DNA from: Catenibacterium mitsuokai
GTDB lineage: Bacteria > Bacillota_I > Bacilli_A > Erysipelotrichales > Coprobacillaceae
DNA: 64,000 bases
Reading direction: 5' to 3'
Assembly: GCF_025148785.1 (NCBI RefSeq)
Contig: NZ_CP102271.1
Coordinates: forward strand, 276,001-340,000
Shown here: positions 17,813 to 26,304 of the stretch, in pieces
Layout: each line of letters begins with the position of its first letter
Numbering within the stretch: the stretch's first letter is position 1
Translations under genes and position numbers: made by a program
Notes under the pieces: model-generated
Seen by the model: the letters and a program-made list of their open reading frames with translations, nothing else
Told to the model about the DNA's origin: nothing
Databases searched by the model: none

Positions 17813-18513
17813 AGCTAAGAATTATGGGATTTGAAGAAATTGATTTTAATGATCAGGATAACACTATTTTGATTATTAAGAATCATAAGTTTTATGCTCA
17901 TATTTTAAGTTTATTGTCATCTATCCTATATGATAAAAATAAAAGTACAGAATTATTAGTTATCGATGGGGAAAAGAATATTACTACTAATGTATTATTG
18001 ATAACAGATCTCTATAAAATAGATTTTAACGATAAGAATCTATTAAAAGAAATCTATTCAGAAATAAGCAAAAGTATCACTTCTGATGAAGAGAAATGCA
18101 TGAGATATCAAGAGTTAGTTGATGATCTCGTCGCTATATTAGAAAATGAACTTGAAGATTACAATCTGGAATTTGACTATAAAAATGATTTAACTATTGA
18201 AAACTATTTAAAGGCAGTATCTTTAAAGATATCTAGAAAGGCAGAAGAAAAGCTTTATGATAGGCTAATGAATTATGTAGAACTAGTTACTGAACTAGTA
18301 AAAAAGCCAGTGCTGGTTCTATATAATTGCTTTGATTATTTAGATGATGAAGAATTGATGGAATTGATCAAGTATAAGAATTATAAGCATCTTCATTTGT
18401 TGTTTATAGAGAATAAAAATAGGGAAGTTGATTCTATTGCTTTTAGAAAATATATAATAGATGAAGATTTATGTGAAGATTATGATAAAATAGAAGAGGT
18501 TCAAAGTGACTAG
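17809..18513 (+). CDS. csn2: Type II-A CRISPR-associated protein Csn2
   Basis: A 234-residue protein defining subtype II-A. Csn2 forms a tetrameric ring around DNA ends and is needed for spacer acquisition with Cas1, Cas2 and Cas9. The N-terminus (MKLRIMGFEEIDFNDQDNTI) and the block VELVTELVKKPVLVLYNCFD match the family. The length falls in the usual 220-250 range. Its start overlaps the cas2 stop (ATGA). It ends 66 bases before the first repeat. No lesion is seen. Confidence 0.92.
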   Translation: MKLRIMGFEEIDFNDQDNTILIIKNHKFYAHILSLLSSILYDKNKSTELLVIDGEKNITTNVLLITDLYKIDFNDKNLLKEIYSEISKSITSDEEKCMRYQELVDDLVAILENELEDYNLEFDYKNDLTIENYLKAVSLKISRKAEEKLYDRLMNYVELVTELVKKPVLVLYNCFDYLDDEELMELIKYKNYKHLHLLFIENKNREVDSIAFRKYIIDEDLCEDYDKIEEVQSD

Positions 18514-18579
18514 GGAGTCGTGATCCTGAAAAGAATTCCAATCTTAAAGGGGAAAATACTATTGGATTTTTGAATTTGA
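18514..18579 (+). promoter_or_regulatory. CRISPR leader with ATTTGAG anchor
   Basis: A 66-base gap separates csn2 from the first repeat. It ends in GAATTTGAG, where the final G is also the first base of the repeat. ATTTGAG is a leader-anchoring motif known at the repeat-proximal leader end of one group of type II-A loci; it directs polarised spacer integration. This sets the array orientation as plus strand, newest spacers first. Confidence 0.75.
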
Positions 18580-18918
18580 GTTTTAGGGTTATGTTATTTT
18601 GAACTGAATTAAAACTTTCCTATTCCATTTTCCACCAATTCTATTAGTTTTAGGGTTATGTTATTTTGAACTGAATTAAAACTAATGGGAATCTTGTTCG
18701 ACCGTGAGGCAAGTTTTAGGGTTATGTTATTTTGAACTGAATTAAAACAATTAAATTTAGTTGATTGTGTGGACTGTCGTTTTAGGGTTATGTTATTTTG
18801 AACTGAATTAAAACGGAGAAGAAATCGATAAACAACTTAAATAGTTTTAGGGTTATGTTATTTTGAACTGAATTAAAACATCAGCATTCAATGCAATAAA
18901 ACCATATCCGTTTTAAAC
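18580..18918 (+). CRISPR. CRISPR array, leader-proximal segment (5 repeats)
   Basis: Five identical 36-base repeats beginning GTTTTAGGGTTATG and ending GAACTGAATTAAAAC start at 18580, 18647, 18713, 18779 and 18844. Spacers are 29-31 bases. A fifth spacer (18880-18909) is followed only by GTTTTAAAC, the stub of a sixth repeat cut by the IS3-like insertion at 18919. The first repeat is complete, so the leader junction is intact. Confidence 0.97.
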
Positions 18919-18958
18919 TGGTTCAAAAGTCAAGGACAGAAAGTTGACAGTCCCTGCT

Positions 18959-18994
18959 AAATGAGCATCACCGTAAGGTGATGCTCATTTTTTT
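18959..18994 (+). terminator. Strong terminator at the left edge of the IS3-like element
   Basis: A perfect 14-base stem (AAATGAGCATCACC with GGTGATGCTCATTT), loop GTAA, then a T run. In plus orientation it would stop transcripts coming from the leader and the first five repeats before they reach the distal array. Confidence 0.88.
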
Positions 18995-19080
18995 GCGCCT
19001 GTTCCCCAGCCTTTTTCCACGACGAAAAGAAGTCCTGATTTTATGGACTTTTCCCGATATATTATTTATGATTTGTCTAA

Positions 19081-20394
19081 TTAGTATAATGCATCAAGAT
19101 CCTTATAATAGTCCAGTTCTGTATAGTTCTTCCAGTTCAATGGATCCTTAAGCAGTTTCTTGATTTCAGCTGTTGCTTCATGATAATAGAATTTTAAAGC
19201 CTTACTAATCTTCTCAATGATTTCCGAAATCTTCTTCAGCTGATTCTCTACTAGTTCCTGCTGTTTTACCCATTTCCTGTTTTCATCCTCCATCTTCTTC
19301 ATATCACGCATGATGATTTCGCCCGCATTCCTTAATAATCTGGACTGCTGCTCATTGATCTTCTGACGTTCCTTACGGAGCTCCTTCTTTTTTTCCTGCA
19401 TTTCAAGCTTAGCCTCAATGATCTTTTCAAGAGGCATAAGCTCTGATGCCTTCACCCCATAATAGCTGTCCAGTGGATACTGACCTGTCACCTTATATGT
19501 ATAGAATTCACTTGGAGACAGTGCTGCAAGGGTATCCTGATATCTTTCATTATTATGCATATTGATATATCCATTAATGAGCCTTCTTACAGTAGCTATA
19601 TCCCCACATCTTGCGATGATGTCAATGACCTCAGTCTTCATACGCCCAAAGAATGATTCCATAGGAGCGTTGTCCTGACTGTTTCCTCTTCTGGACATTG
19701 ACTGGATGAAATCATTCTCATTAAGAAGCTGTTTGAAAGATGTTGACAGATACTGTGAGCCCTGGTCACTGTGGCAGTATACCTCCAGATTCTTGGGGAA
19801 CTCGTCCTTATGATTCTCCATCATATTATTGAATGCCTTCTGAACAAGAGACACATCCATTCTGCCTGATACATAATGACCTAGTATTTCAGTTGTATAG
19901 GCATCCTTGAACGCACACATATAGGCTGGAGTACGGCTATAGCCGTAATGAATATAAGTGATATCAGTAAGGATGACCTGTCTTACACCTAACTTGAAGT
20001 TACGGTTAACGAGATTAGGCTTTGCCATGCACTCATGATGGTGGGTTGCCTGTCCCTTGTATGCATCCTTCTTGGGAAGCTGTGCAGTAATCTGCATCTT
20101 TTTCATGATGGCTGAAGCTCTTGATACGCTGATATTGTAATTGAACCTTCTGAACATATGTCGGCGGAAAGTTCGCTTTCCGGGAACGAATCCTAGTGTT
20201 TTAATGATCTTCTTGAAGCACTGCATCACATGGCTTTCATCCTGTTTTCTAGCTGCCTGCTTCCCGTCTCTATCCTCCCTGCGTGCCACATAATTATAAT
20301 AGCCGGTGCTGCTTACACCAAATAATTTGAACACTTTGGTGTTAGTATAACCATTCTCTTTTGCCTTTCCCCTGCTTATGTAGTCATAAGCCAT
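19081..20394 (-). CDS. IS3-like transposase B of the two-transposase element
   Basis: A 437-residue DDE transposase. After an HTH_21-like region (KRTFRRHMFRRFNYNISVSR) comes an rve integrase core: VILTDITYIHYG (Asp), YCHSDQGSQYLS (Asp) and SRRGNSQDNAPMESFFGRMK (Glu). The C-terminal 100 residues (about 325-415) are Lys/Glu-rich and look like a long coiled coil, an addition not found in ordinary IS3 OrfB. It starts 17 bases after the 158-residue gene stop. The first residues, MAYDYISRGKAKENGYTN, include a short helix-turn-helix-like segment. Confidence 0.85.
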   Translation of the reverse strand: MAYDYISRGKAKENGYTNTKVFKLFGVSSTGYYNYVARREDRDGKQAARKQDESHVMQCFKKIIKTLGFVPGKRTFRRHMFRRFNYNISVSRASAIMKKMQITAQLPKKDAYKGQATHHHECMAKPNLVNRNFKLGVRQVILTDITYIHYGYSRTPAYMCAFKDAYTTEILGHYVSGRMDVSLVQKAFNNMMENHKDEFPKNLEVYCHSDQGSQYLSTSFKQLLNENDFIQSMSRRGNSQDNAPMESFFGRMKTEVIDIIARCGDIATVRRLINGYINMHNNERYQDTLAALSPSEFYTYKVTGQYPLDSYYGVKASELMPLEKIIEAKLEMQEKKKELRKERQKINEQQSRLLRNAGEIIMRDMKKMEDENRKWVKQQELVENQLKKISEIIEKISKALKFYYHEATAEIKKLLKDPLNWKNYTELDYYKDLDALY

Positions 20395-20411
20395 GAAGAG
20401 CTTGTCCTCCT

Positions 20412-20888
20412 TTACTTCTTGTCGCTGTAGGATGAGTATATCTCCTCCAGTATGGAAGGCATTTTTTTTTGAAATTCTACGTAATCCTCAAGATATCTGA
20501 TACGTGCCTCCTGGTATGCAACCTTCTCTTCGAGAGTCATTTCAGGCATTTCCTCAATAGGGATGCTTCCATCATAGTTCTCAGCCTTTGGTTCAAACTC
20601 CCCGTTCTTCGCTTTCTGTCTTGCACGCTTGGCTGCTGCCTGAGCGCAGTTCTTTCCTAGTTTCTTAGTATCGAACCCTAATGATTCATAAGCCTCGATT
20701 GATGTCATTCCACTTTCAAGCTGCTTATACAGTGCAACATAGAAGTCCTTTGTATAGATGAATGCATCCATATTCTTTGTAAGTTCTGCAACGAACTTAT
20801 TATCTGAATGTTCAATAACTGCATCTCTATGTGCAAGTCTCTGCGCCTCTGTCTGCTGTTGCCTGTTCTTCTTTCTTTCCTGAGCCAT
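20412..20888 (-). CDS. Small accessory protein of the IS3-like element
   Basis: A 158-residue protein I do not recognise by name. Residues about 28-80 (NKFVAELTKNMDAFIYTKDF, ending SLGFDTKKLGK) resemble modules repeated in the N-terminal half of the neighbouring 646-residue transposase. A basic stretch (AAAKRARQKAK) and an acidic helical C-terminus with a likely coiled coil follow. It may be an OrfA-like DNA-binding partner. It overlaps the upstream transposase gene by 62 bases in another frame and precedes transposase B by 17 bases, so all three are probably one transcript. Confidence 0.7.
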   Translation of the reverse strand: MAQERKKNRQQQTEAQRLAHRDAVIEHSDNKFVAELTKNMDAFIYTKDFYVALYKQLESGMTSIEAYESLGFDTKKLGKNCAQAAAKRARQKAKNGEFEPKAENYDGSIPIEEMPEMTLEEKVAYQEARIRYLEDYVEFQKKMPSILEEIYSSYSDKK

Positions 20889-22767
20889 ATAATTCCATAT
20901 CCTCCTCTGTCAGAGCGCCAAGCTCAACTGCACGCTTGAGCGCCTTTTCTCTCGCTTTTTTCATCATTTTATCATACTTTTCCTGTTCGTTTTGAAGATA
21001 ATCTGAATATTCATTATCAGATAATGAATTAAGATAGTCTTCATATTCAGTTGGTGTCATCTTATTACGTGTCCACTGAGGACGCTCATTATTATAGTAG
21101 TATACATAATTATCTATCATTTCCTTCACTTCTTCCGGAGTGGAACAGCCAGACAGGTCGCACTCATCCTTCATATGTCCAAAGAAGGATTCCTGGCTTG
21201 CATTATCCCAGCAGTTTCCCCTGCGTGACATGGACTGTCTGTATCCTAGTTCCTTAAGCCTGCCCTGGAATAAATCATTAAAATAGAGGGAGCCCTGGTC
21301 AGAATGGAAGATGGCATCCTCAGAAGGATCAAGAGTATCTATTGTATCCATAACTAAATTAAGATCGTTACCTGAAGAAGTGATATGACTTACAACACGT
21401 CCGCTTACTGCATCCTTTATGCAAGACAGGTATTCAGTTCTGTTCAGCCCGTATTTTAGATAGCTCACATCTGTGAGCAGTATGTCACCCGGCCTTGCCA
21501 GACGGAACATTCTCTTAAGAAGGTTTGGCTTCCTGTTGCTTTTTAAGTTTTCTCTGTACGTTTTCAATTCAGTACGCTCCCTGCGGATGGCGCATATGCA
21601 GTTGTATTTTCTCATCAGCCTGAGAATCTTGTTTCTCCCAAAATGAACACCACATATATCGGGAAGCATCATATAGATGGTGCGCGTTCCTTTTCTGAAT
21701 CCCTTATAATCCATGACCTTCCTTATGTATTCAAAATCAATCTCATCCTGCCTTTCTTTCATACCGTAATTATCATCTGAGAGTATTGAATAATAGGATG
21801 ACTTGGATATGCCGATTCTCTTTAGTATGGAACGGATAGAATAATCATATCTGTCGTGTGGGAGGTCTCTTATCCATATGCATAATGCCTTCTTCTGCTC
21901 GGGGGTAAGGGAAGGAAGAATTTTCCTGATAGTATCAAAATGCATCATTGACAGTTTTTCTAGTGCTCTCATCCTGTTGTGCTGGATGCGGCATCTGAAC
22001 TCCTGGTCACATTCCACCACCATATCATCAGAATCACCATTCCAGGATATGAGCTGTTTCTTTATTTTATTTCGCACTCTGATAGGAAAATCAGAACCAT
22101 CAATCTCAAATATTCCAAGGATCTCATCAACGGGATAACTATAGAATATTGAAGCTTCATCATAGAACTGTTTATTAAGTGTAAAATGATCTGTATTGCA
22201 TCTCTTTACATATGGATGACCAAAGTATTTCTCTGCTGCATCAGCACTTATCTTTTCTTTAGTTTTTTCTCCATCTTCAAGTTTTCTTTTTAATTCATAT
22301 ATTCTATGATATCCGACTTTTTCGGGATCAAGACCACAGGATTCAAGCTGATTTTCAATGGACACAGAAGGATATTCTTTATAGGCTTTATTAATGAACT
22401 CAGAACTAAATGTAATTCCTCTACGTCCTTTGACGAATACCCCGGAGTCAACTAGAAATGAATTATCATATAATTCAACTGAATATATACTCTGTCCAAA
22501 TACCTTATTTTTTCCGTTAGTAGGACGACCATAGCGCTTAAAGTTAATGTTGATGTTATTTATTATAATTTTCCCTAACATCGAACAATCAAAGCCGTAT
22601 GATTTAAGTGTTTCTCTTATCTGTAAGGTAGATGGCTGCTTAATCCATTCATCATATAAGATGCATCTGAATTCATGTGTTAATACAAGTCTGTCTTGTC
22701 TTATGGCTTTGACATAGGGTGATTTAGATAATAACTCAATTTCTTCATTAGTGAACTTTTTTGGCAT
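20827..22767 (-). CDS. IS3-like transposase A with long modular N-terminus
   Basis: A 646-residue protein, about twice a usual IS3 OrfB. The N-terminal half (about 1-260) holds three diverged copies of a module of about 50-65 residues: SPYVKAI with YGFDCSMLGK, NSFLVDS with CGLDPEKVG, and HPYVKRCN with a YPVDEIL block. The catalytic half has HTH_21-like GFRKGTRTIYMML, then DILLTDVSYLKYG (Asp), IFHSDQGSLYFN (Asp) and SRRGNCWDNASQESFFGHMK (Glu). The C-terminus is charged and helical. The triad is complete. No clear ribosome site precedes ATG 22767. Confidence 0.85.
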   Translation of the reverse strand: MPKKFTNEEIELLSKSPYVKAIRQDRLVLTHEFRCILYDEWIKQPSTLQIRETLKSYGFDCSMLGKIIINNININFKRYGRPTNGKNKVFGQSIYSVELYDNSFLVDSGVFVKGRRGITFSSEFINKAYKEYPSVSIENQLESCGLDPEKVGYHRIYELKRKLEDGEKTKEKISADAAEKYFGHPYVKRCNTDHFTLNKQFYDEASIFYSYPVDEILGIFEIDGSDFPIRVRNKIKKQLISWNGDSDDMVVECDQEFRCRIQHNRMRALEKLSMMHFDTIRKILPSLTPEQKKALCIWIRDLPHDRYDYSIRSILKRIGISKSSYYSILSDDNYGMKERQDEIDFEYIRKVMDYKGFRKGTRTIYMMLPDICGVHFGRNKILRLMRKYNCICAIRRERTELKTYRENLKSNRKPNLLKRMFRLARPGDILLTDVSYLKYGLNRTEYLSCIKDAVSGRVVSHITSSGNDLNLVMDTIDTLDPSEDAIFHSDQGSLYFNDLFQGRLKELGYRQSMSRRGNCWDNASQESFFGHMKDECDLSGCSTPEEVKEMIDNYVYYYNNERPQWTRNKMTPTEYEDYLNSLSDNEYSDYLQNEQEKYDKMMKKAREKALKRAVELGALTEEDMELYGSGKKEEQATADRGAETCT

Positions 22768-22797
22768 AGCATAATTTCAACAACGAAACGAAAAAAA

Positions 22798-22818
22798 GAT
22801 ACCCACAAGGTGGGTATC
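22798..22818 (-). terminator. Terminator hairpin at the right edge of the IS3-like element
   Basis: GATACCCAC and GGTGGGTATC form a stem; on the minus strand seven T follow. It would block minus-strand transcription entering the element from the array side. Confidence 0.7.
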
Positions 22819-22858
22819 ACAACTGTCAGGTTGTTGTCCTCCTTATGGGTACCATTTT

Positions 22859-25207
22859 ATTTTAGGGTTATGTTATTTTGAACTGAATTAAAACACGCTG
22901 AAACCCTTTATTTACAAGGCTTGCGTTTTAGGGTTATGTTATTTTGAACTGAATTAAAACTTTGATTGTTATTGAAGAACTAAAGAAAAGTTTTAGGGTT
23001 ATGTTATTTTGAACTGAATTAAAACTTAGTCTTTACGCCTCTATTTCTGATGCCTGTTTTAGGGTTATGTTATTTTGAACTGAATTAAAACAGCATTCGC
23101 TTCAATGACATCCGCAACTTTGTTTTAGGGTTATGTTATTTTGAACTGAATTAAAACTTGAAGGAATTTGGAAAGGTATTACAGGGAGTTTTAGGGTTAT
23201 GTTATTTTGAACTGAATTAAAACTGATATTGCAATACCTAATAATGATATTCCAGTTTTAGGGTTATGTTATTTTGAACTGAATTAAAACACTTAGACTT
23301 CTTTTCAAAATAGTACATAAGTTTTAGGGTTATGTTATTTTGAACTGAATTAAAACAAAAGAAAAGAGATGCTGAAGTCATTACATGTTTTAGGGTTATG
23401 TTATTTTGAACTGAATTAAAACAGCCTCAGCGGTATTGATGATGAGTGGCAAGTTTTAGGGTTATGTTATTTTGAACTGAATTAAAACTGTTGACAGACT
23501 TCTAACGGACGAGCCTTGGTTTTAGGGTTATGTTATTTTGAACTGAATTAAAACTTTACCCATTTTTGCAAGCACTAGCATTGAGTTTTAGGGTTATGTT
23601 ATTTTGAACTGAATTAAAACAATTCTAATTCGGATATCTACTTCAATGTAGTTTTAGGGTTATGTTATTTTGAACTGAATTAAAACCGGCTCCGTGAGGC
23701 GCTGAGTAATTCCAATGTTTTAGGGTTATGTTATTTTGAACTGAATTAAAACTGATTCTATAATTAAGCCTTATACTTTTAAGTTTTAGGGTTATGTTAT
23801 TTTGAACTGAATTAAAACTGTGCTCATCCAAATCATCGTAAACTTCCAGTTTTAGGGTTATGTTATTTTGAACTGAATTAAAACCCCAACCTTTGAAAAT
23901 ACCGTTATCAAGCAGTTTTAGGGTTATGTTATTTTGAACTGAATTAAAACCTCTACAGCACTCACGTATTGAGCAAAGCAGTTTTAGGGTTATGTTATTT
24001 TGAACTGAATTAAAACAATAGAATCTTCTGTCACTATGTTGATGATGTTTTAGGGTTATGTTATTTTGAACTGAATTAAAACCAAAAGCAAGACTATGAT
24101 TATCAACGAAAGGTTTTAGGGTTATGTTATTTTGAACTGAATTAAAACAGTGGTATATAGCGATTCTAGTTATGGGGAGTTTTAGGGTTATGTTATTTTG
24201 AACTGAATTAAAACACTCTATATCTATGATGAATTCTATGAGAAGTTTTAGGGTTATGTTATTTTGAACTGAATTAAAACCTTGCACCACCAAGCGCAGA
24301 ACAGAGTGCAGGTTTTAGGGTTATGTTATTTTGAACTGAATTAAAACGTACAACTGCGCAAACAATCATGCCTGATAGTTTTAGGGTTATGTTATTTTGA
24401 AATGAATTAAAACTAATGCTTTTAAATTTGAATTGATAATATAGTTTTAGGGTTATGTTATTTTGAACTGAATTAAAACTCCATATGTTGTGTTACATAC
24501 CAACTTAAGGTTTTAGGGTTATGTTATTTTGAACTGAATTAAAACCAAGAAAGCGATCAATCAGTTAAAGAACGCGTTTTAGGGTTATGTTATTTTGAAC
24601 TGAATTAAAACAAGGTGCTTGCAACAAAGGTAGATACTATGGTTTTAGGGTTATGTTATTTTGAACTGAATTAAAACGTTGTGTGTCTTGACTCTGTATT
24701 TCATTCCGTTTTAGGGTTATGTTATTTTGAACTGAATTAAAACAATAAAGCCGGTAAATAAAAGGTGCAGGGGGGTTTTAGGGTTATGTTATTTTGAACT
24801 GAATTAAAACTAGACGAGGAGCAGGGCGCTGACCATGTCAAGTTTTAGGGTTATGTTATTTTGAACTGAATTAAAACACGCTGAAAAACTGCCAATGTAT
24901 ACGGGTAGTTTTAGGGTTATGTTATTTTGAACTGAATTAAAACGCTTTTAGAAAAAGAATCTATTAAGTATGAGTTTTAGGGTTATGTTGTTTTGAACTG
25001 AATTAAAACCATATACAAGGAATTGACACGTCTAAAATGGTTTTAGGGTTATGTTATTTTGAACTGAATTAAAACTCTATAGAGTGTGAAGCTTGGGGGT
25101 CATCGGTTTTAGGGTTATGTTATTTTGAACTGAATTAAAACTGTATACAGAGTTCTTGCTGGTTTAGCTTTGTTTTAGGGTTGTGTTATTTTGAAATTTA
25201 TTAAAGC
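22859..25207 (+). CRISPR. CRISPR array, distal segment (36 repeats)
   Basis: Repeats of 36 bases start at 22859, 22925, 22990, 23056, 23122 and so on, every 65-67 bases, to 25172; 35 spacers of 29-31 bases lie between. Most repeats are identical to the leader-side array. Variants seen: the first begins A instead of G (IS junction); the unit at 24378 has GAAATG for GAACTG; the unit at 24974 has TTGTTTT for TTATTTT. The last unit (25172-25207) is degenerate in its 3' half, as expected at the trailer end. The orientation matches the leader-side segment, so this is one array cut in two. Confidence 0.97.
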
Positions 25208-25322
25208 TTGGTTTGGGATAAACCCTTGTTTTGCTGTTTTAGAGATGTGTTATTTTGCTAGTGGTAAAATAAGAATGCAAGATACATTAGGATAGTGTGA
25301 AACTGCATTCTTGTTTTATCAC
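25208..25322 (+). other. Decayed trailer repeat and array-end hairpin
   Basis: A further decayed repeat (GTTTTAGAGATGTGTTATTT) starts at 25236, 64 bases after the last array unit. It is followed by a long hairpin, 25261-25279 with 25304-25322 (19-base arms, two G-U type mismatches), and ACTTTTTATC. This may end array transcripts. Another repeat-like fragment (ATTTTAGAGTTATGTTAC) lies at 25383. The rest of 25323-25572 has no complete gene. Confidence 0.6.
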
Positions 25323-25397
25323 TTTTTATCTTAACAGTGTATTGTGTTATAATTTCTATTCGTAGTCTCACAAAAATCCATAATTTTAGAGTTATGT

Positions 25398-25469
25398 TAC
25401 TATGGTCGTAATCCTTATTTGTTGAATATGATCAAACCTGAATTAGAAGCTTTATTGATGCAATATTAG
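25398..25469 (+). pseudogene. Possible C-terminal remnant of an unknown gene
   Basis: An open stretch reads YYGRNPYLLNMIKPELEALL followed by MQY and a TAG. It has no start and directly follows the last repeat-like fragment. The residue pattern looks protein-like, suggesting the CRISPR island interrupted or replaced an older gene. It is short, so this is weak. Confidence 0.3.
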
Positions 25470-25572
25470 TTATTTAGATTGACCTGTTTTCCTCTTGCGT
25501 TTATACACTTTTTGATTTCTTGAAATACATAAATCAATCAGTATAATAATTATTGGAAAGGGGTAAATAACT

Positions 25573-26145
25573 ATGAAACTATCTGAATTCCATGCATTCA
25601 AAAGGAAACTCAACGAACTTTATATTAATGTAAAAGACAGTAGTATGTACAAACAACTCTTTAATAACATTAAGGCGTTAGACTGCTTCGAAACCTATTG
25701 TTTAGGAATAAGTTATCAAATCGTGTCTCACAGCACCCTCTCTAGGGATCATCAAATAGAATTATTAGATGAATTTTATGGAGAAGCACACATACCCTTT
25801 GATCCGGAAGAAGTATATACTATGATGGAAAACGGACCTTATACTATAGAGGATAATCCTGTATGGTATGGTATAGATGCTATGACATCTAATCGTCCTG
25901 GTTCTGTCAACTTTTGTCTCTATTATTCACTTATGACAGGTATGATGGATGAACAATCAGGTATTAACTACTACAATGAGTTAACAAAACTACTAAGTAG
26001 TTTTCTTCATTCCTTTGGCCATCATACAGATGCTTATGTAGATGAGTATATTGCCGAAACAGAGCACTATACAACTACTATGGCTGCCCAATTCGTTGAG
26101 AACTGTCAAAAAGAATACATGCAGGCATCAAAAAAAGTAAATTAA
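25573..26145 (+). CDS. Hypothetical protein of 190 residues
   Basis: I do not recognise this protein. It is soluble, mostly alpha-helical by composition, without signal peptide or membrane segment. Acidic and aromatic residues are common, for example HIPFDPEEVYTMMENGPYTI and NPVWYGIDAM. A His-rich spot (LHSFGHHTDAYVDEYIAE) lies near residue 155. The start ATG follows GGAAAGGGG. It is a single-gene transcript with a strong terminator and is the first gene after the CRISPR island on this side. Confidence 0.75.
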   Translation: MKLSEFHAFKRKLNELYINVKDSSMYKQLFNNIKALDCFETYCLGISYQIVSHSTLSRDHQIELLDEFYGEAHIPFDPEEVYTMMENGPYTIEDNPVWYGIDAMTSNRPGSVNFCLYYSLMTGMMDEQSGINYYNELTKLLSSFLHSFGHHTDAYVDEYIAETEHYTTTMAAQFVENCQKEYMQASKKVN

Positions 26146-26151
26146 ACATAA

Positions 26152-26189
26152 AAAAAGACTTGAATGGGGGAATATTCAAGTCTTTTTTC
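26152..26189 (+). terminator. Terminator after the 190-residue hypothetical gene
   Basis: AAAAGACTTGAA pairs with TTCAAGTCTTTT across a G-rich loop and ends in six T. Confidence 0.88.
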
Positions 26190-26304
26190 TGCTTTTCTTT
26201 TCGACTCTTATTATAGCATAAACTGTAATCGCTATCAACAATTATTTTACATATACCCAATCACACTATATAATGATACAGTATTGATATGGAGGATTAA
26301 TCAT

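Larger units (their letters stand above)
18919..22854 (-). mobile_element. IS3-like element with two DDE transposases, inserted in the CRISPR array
   Basis: A 3936-base element with TG...CA ends. The termini are imperfect inverted repeats: TGGTTCAAAAGTCAAGGACA at the left, and TGGTACCCATAAGGAGGACA read inward from the right; both then reach a shared TGACAGT. Three minus-strand genes fill it (646, 158 and 437 residues), two of them with full DDE triads. Terminator hairpins lie just inside both ends. CRISPR repeats continue on both sides in the same orientation. The target duplication is unclear; TTTTA occurs near both junctions. Ordinary IS3 elements are about 1.2-1.6 kb with one transposase. 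Confidence 0.85.

Noticed and set aside
20827-22767. A site-specific phage-type integrase marking a prophage
   Set aside because: The protein has IS3-type DDE motifs (HSDQGS, SRRGN), not a tyrosine or serine recombinase, and no phage genes are present.
23643-24293. Minus-strand open frame of 216 codons with a repeating FNSVQNNITLK unit
   Set aside because: It is only the translation of the CRISPR repeats, whose 66-base spacing keeps the frame open; it has no start signals.
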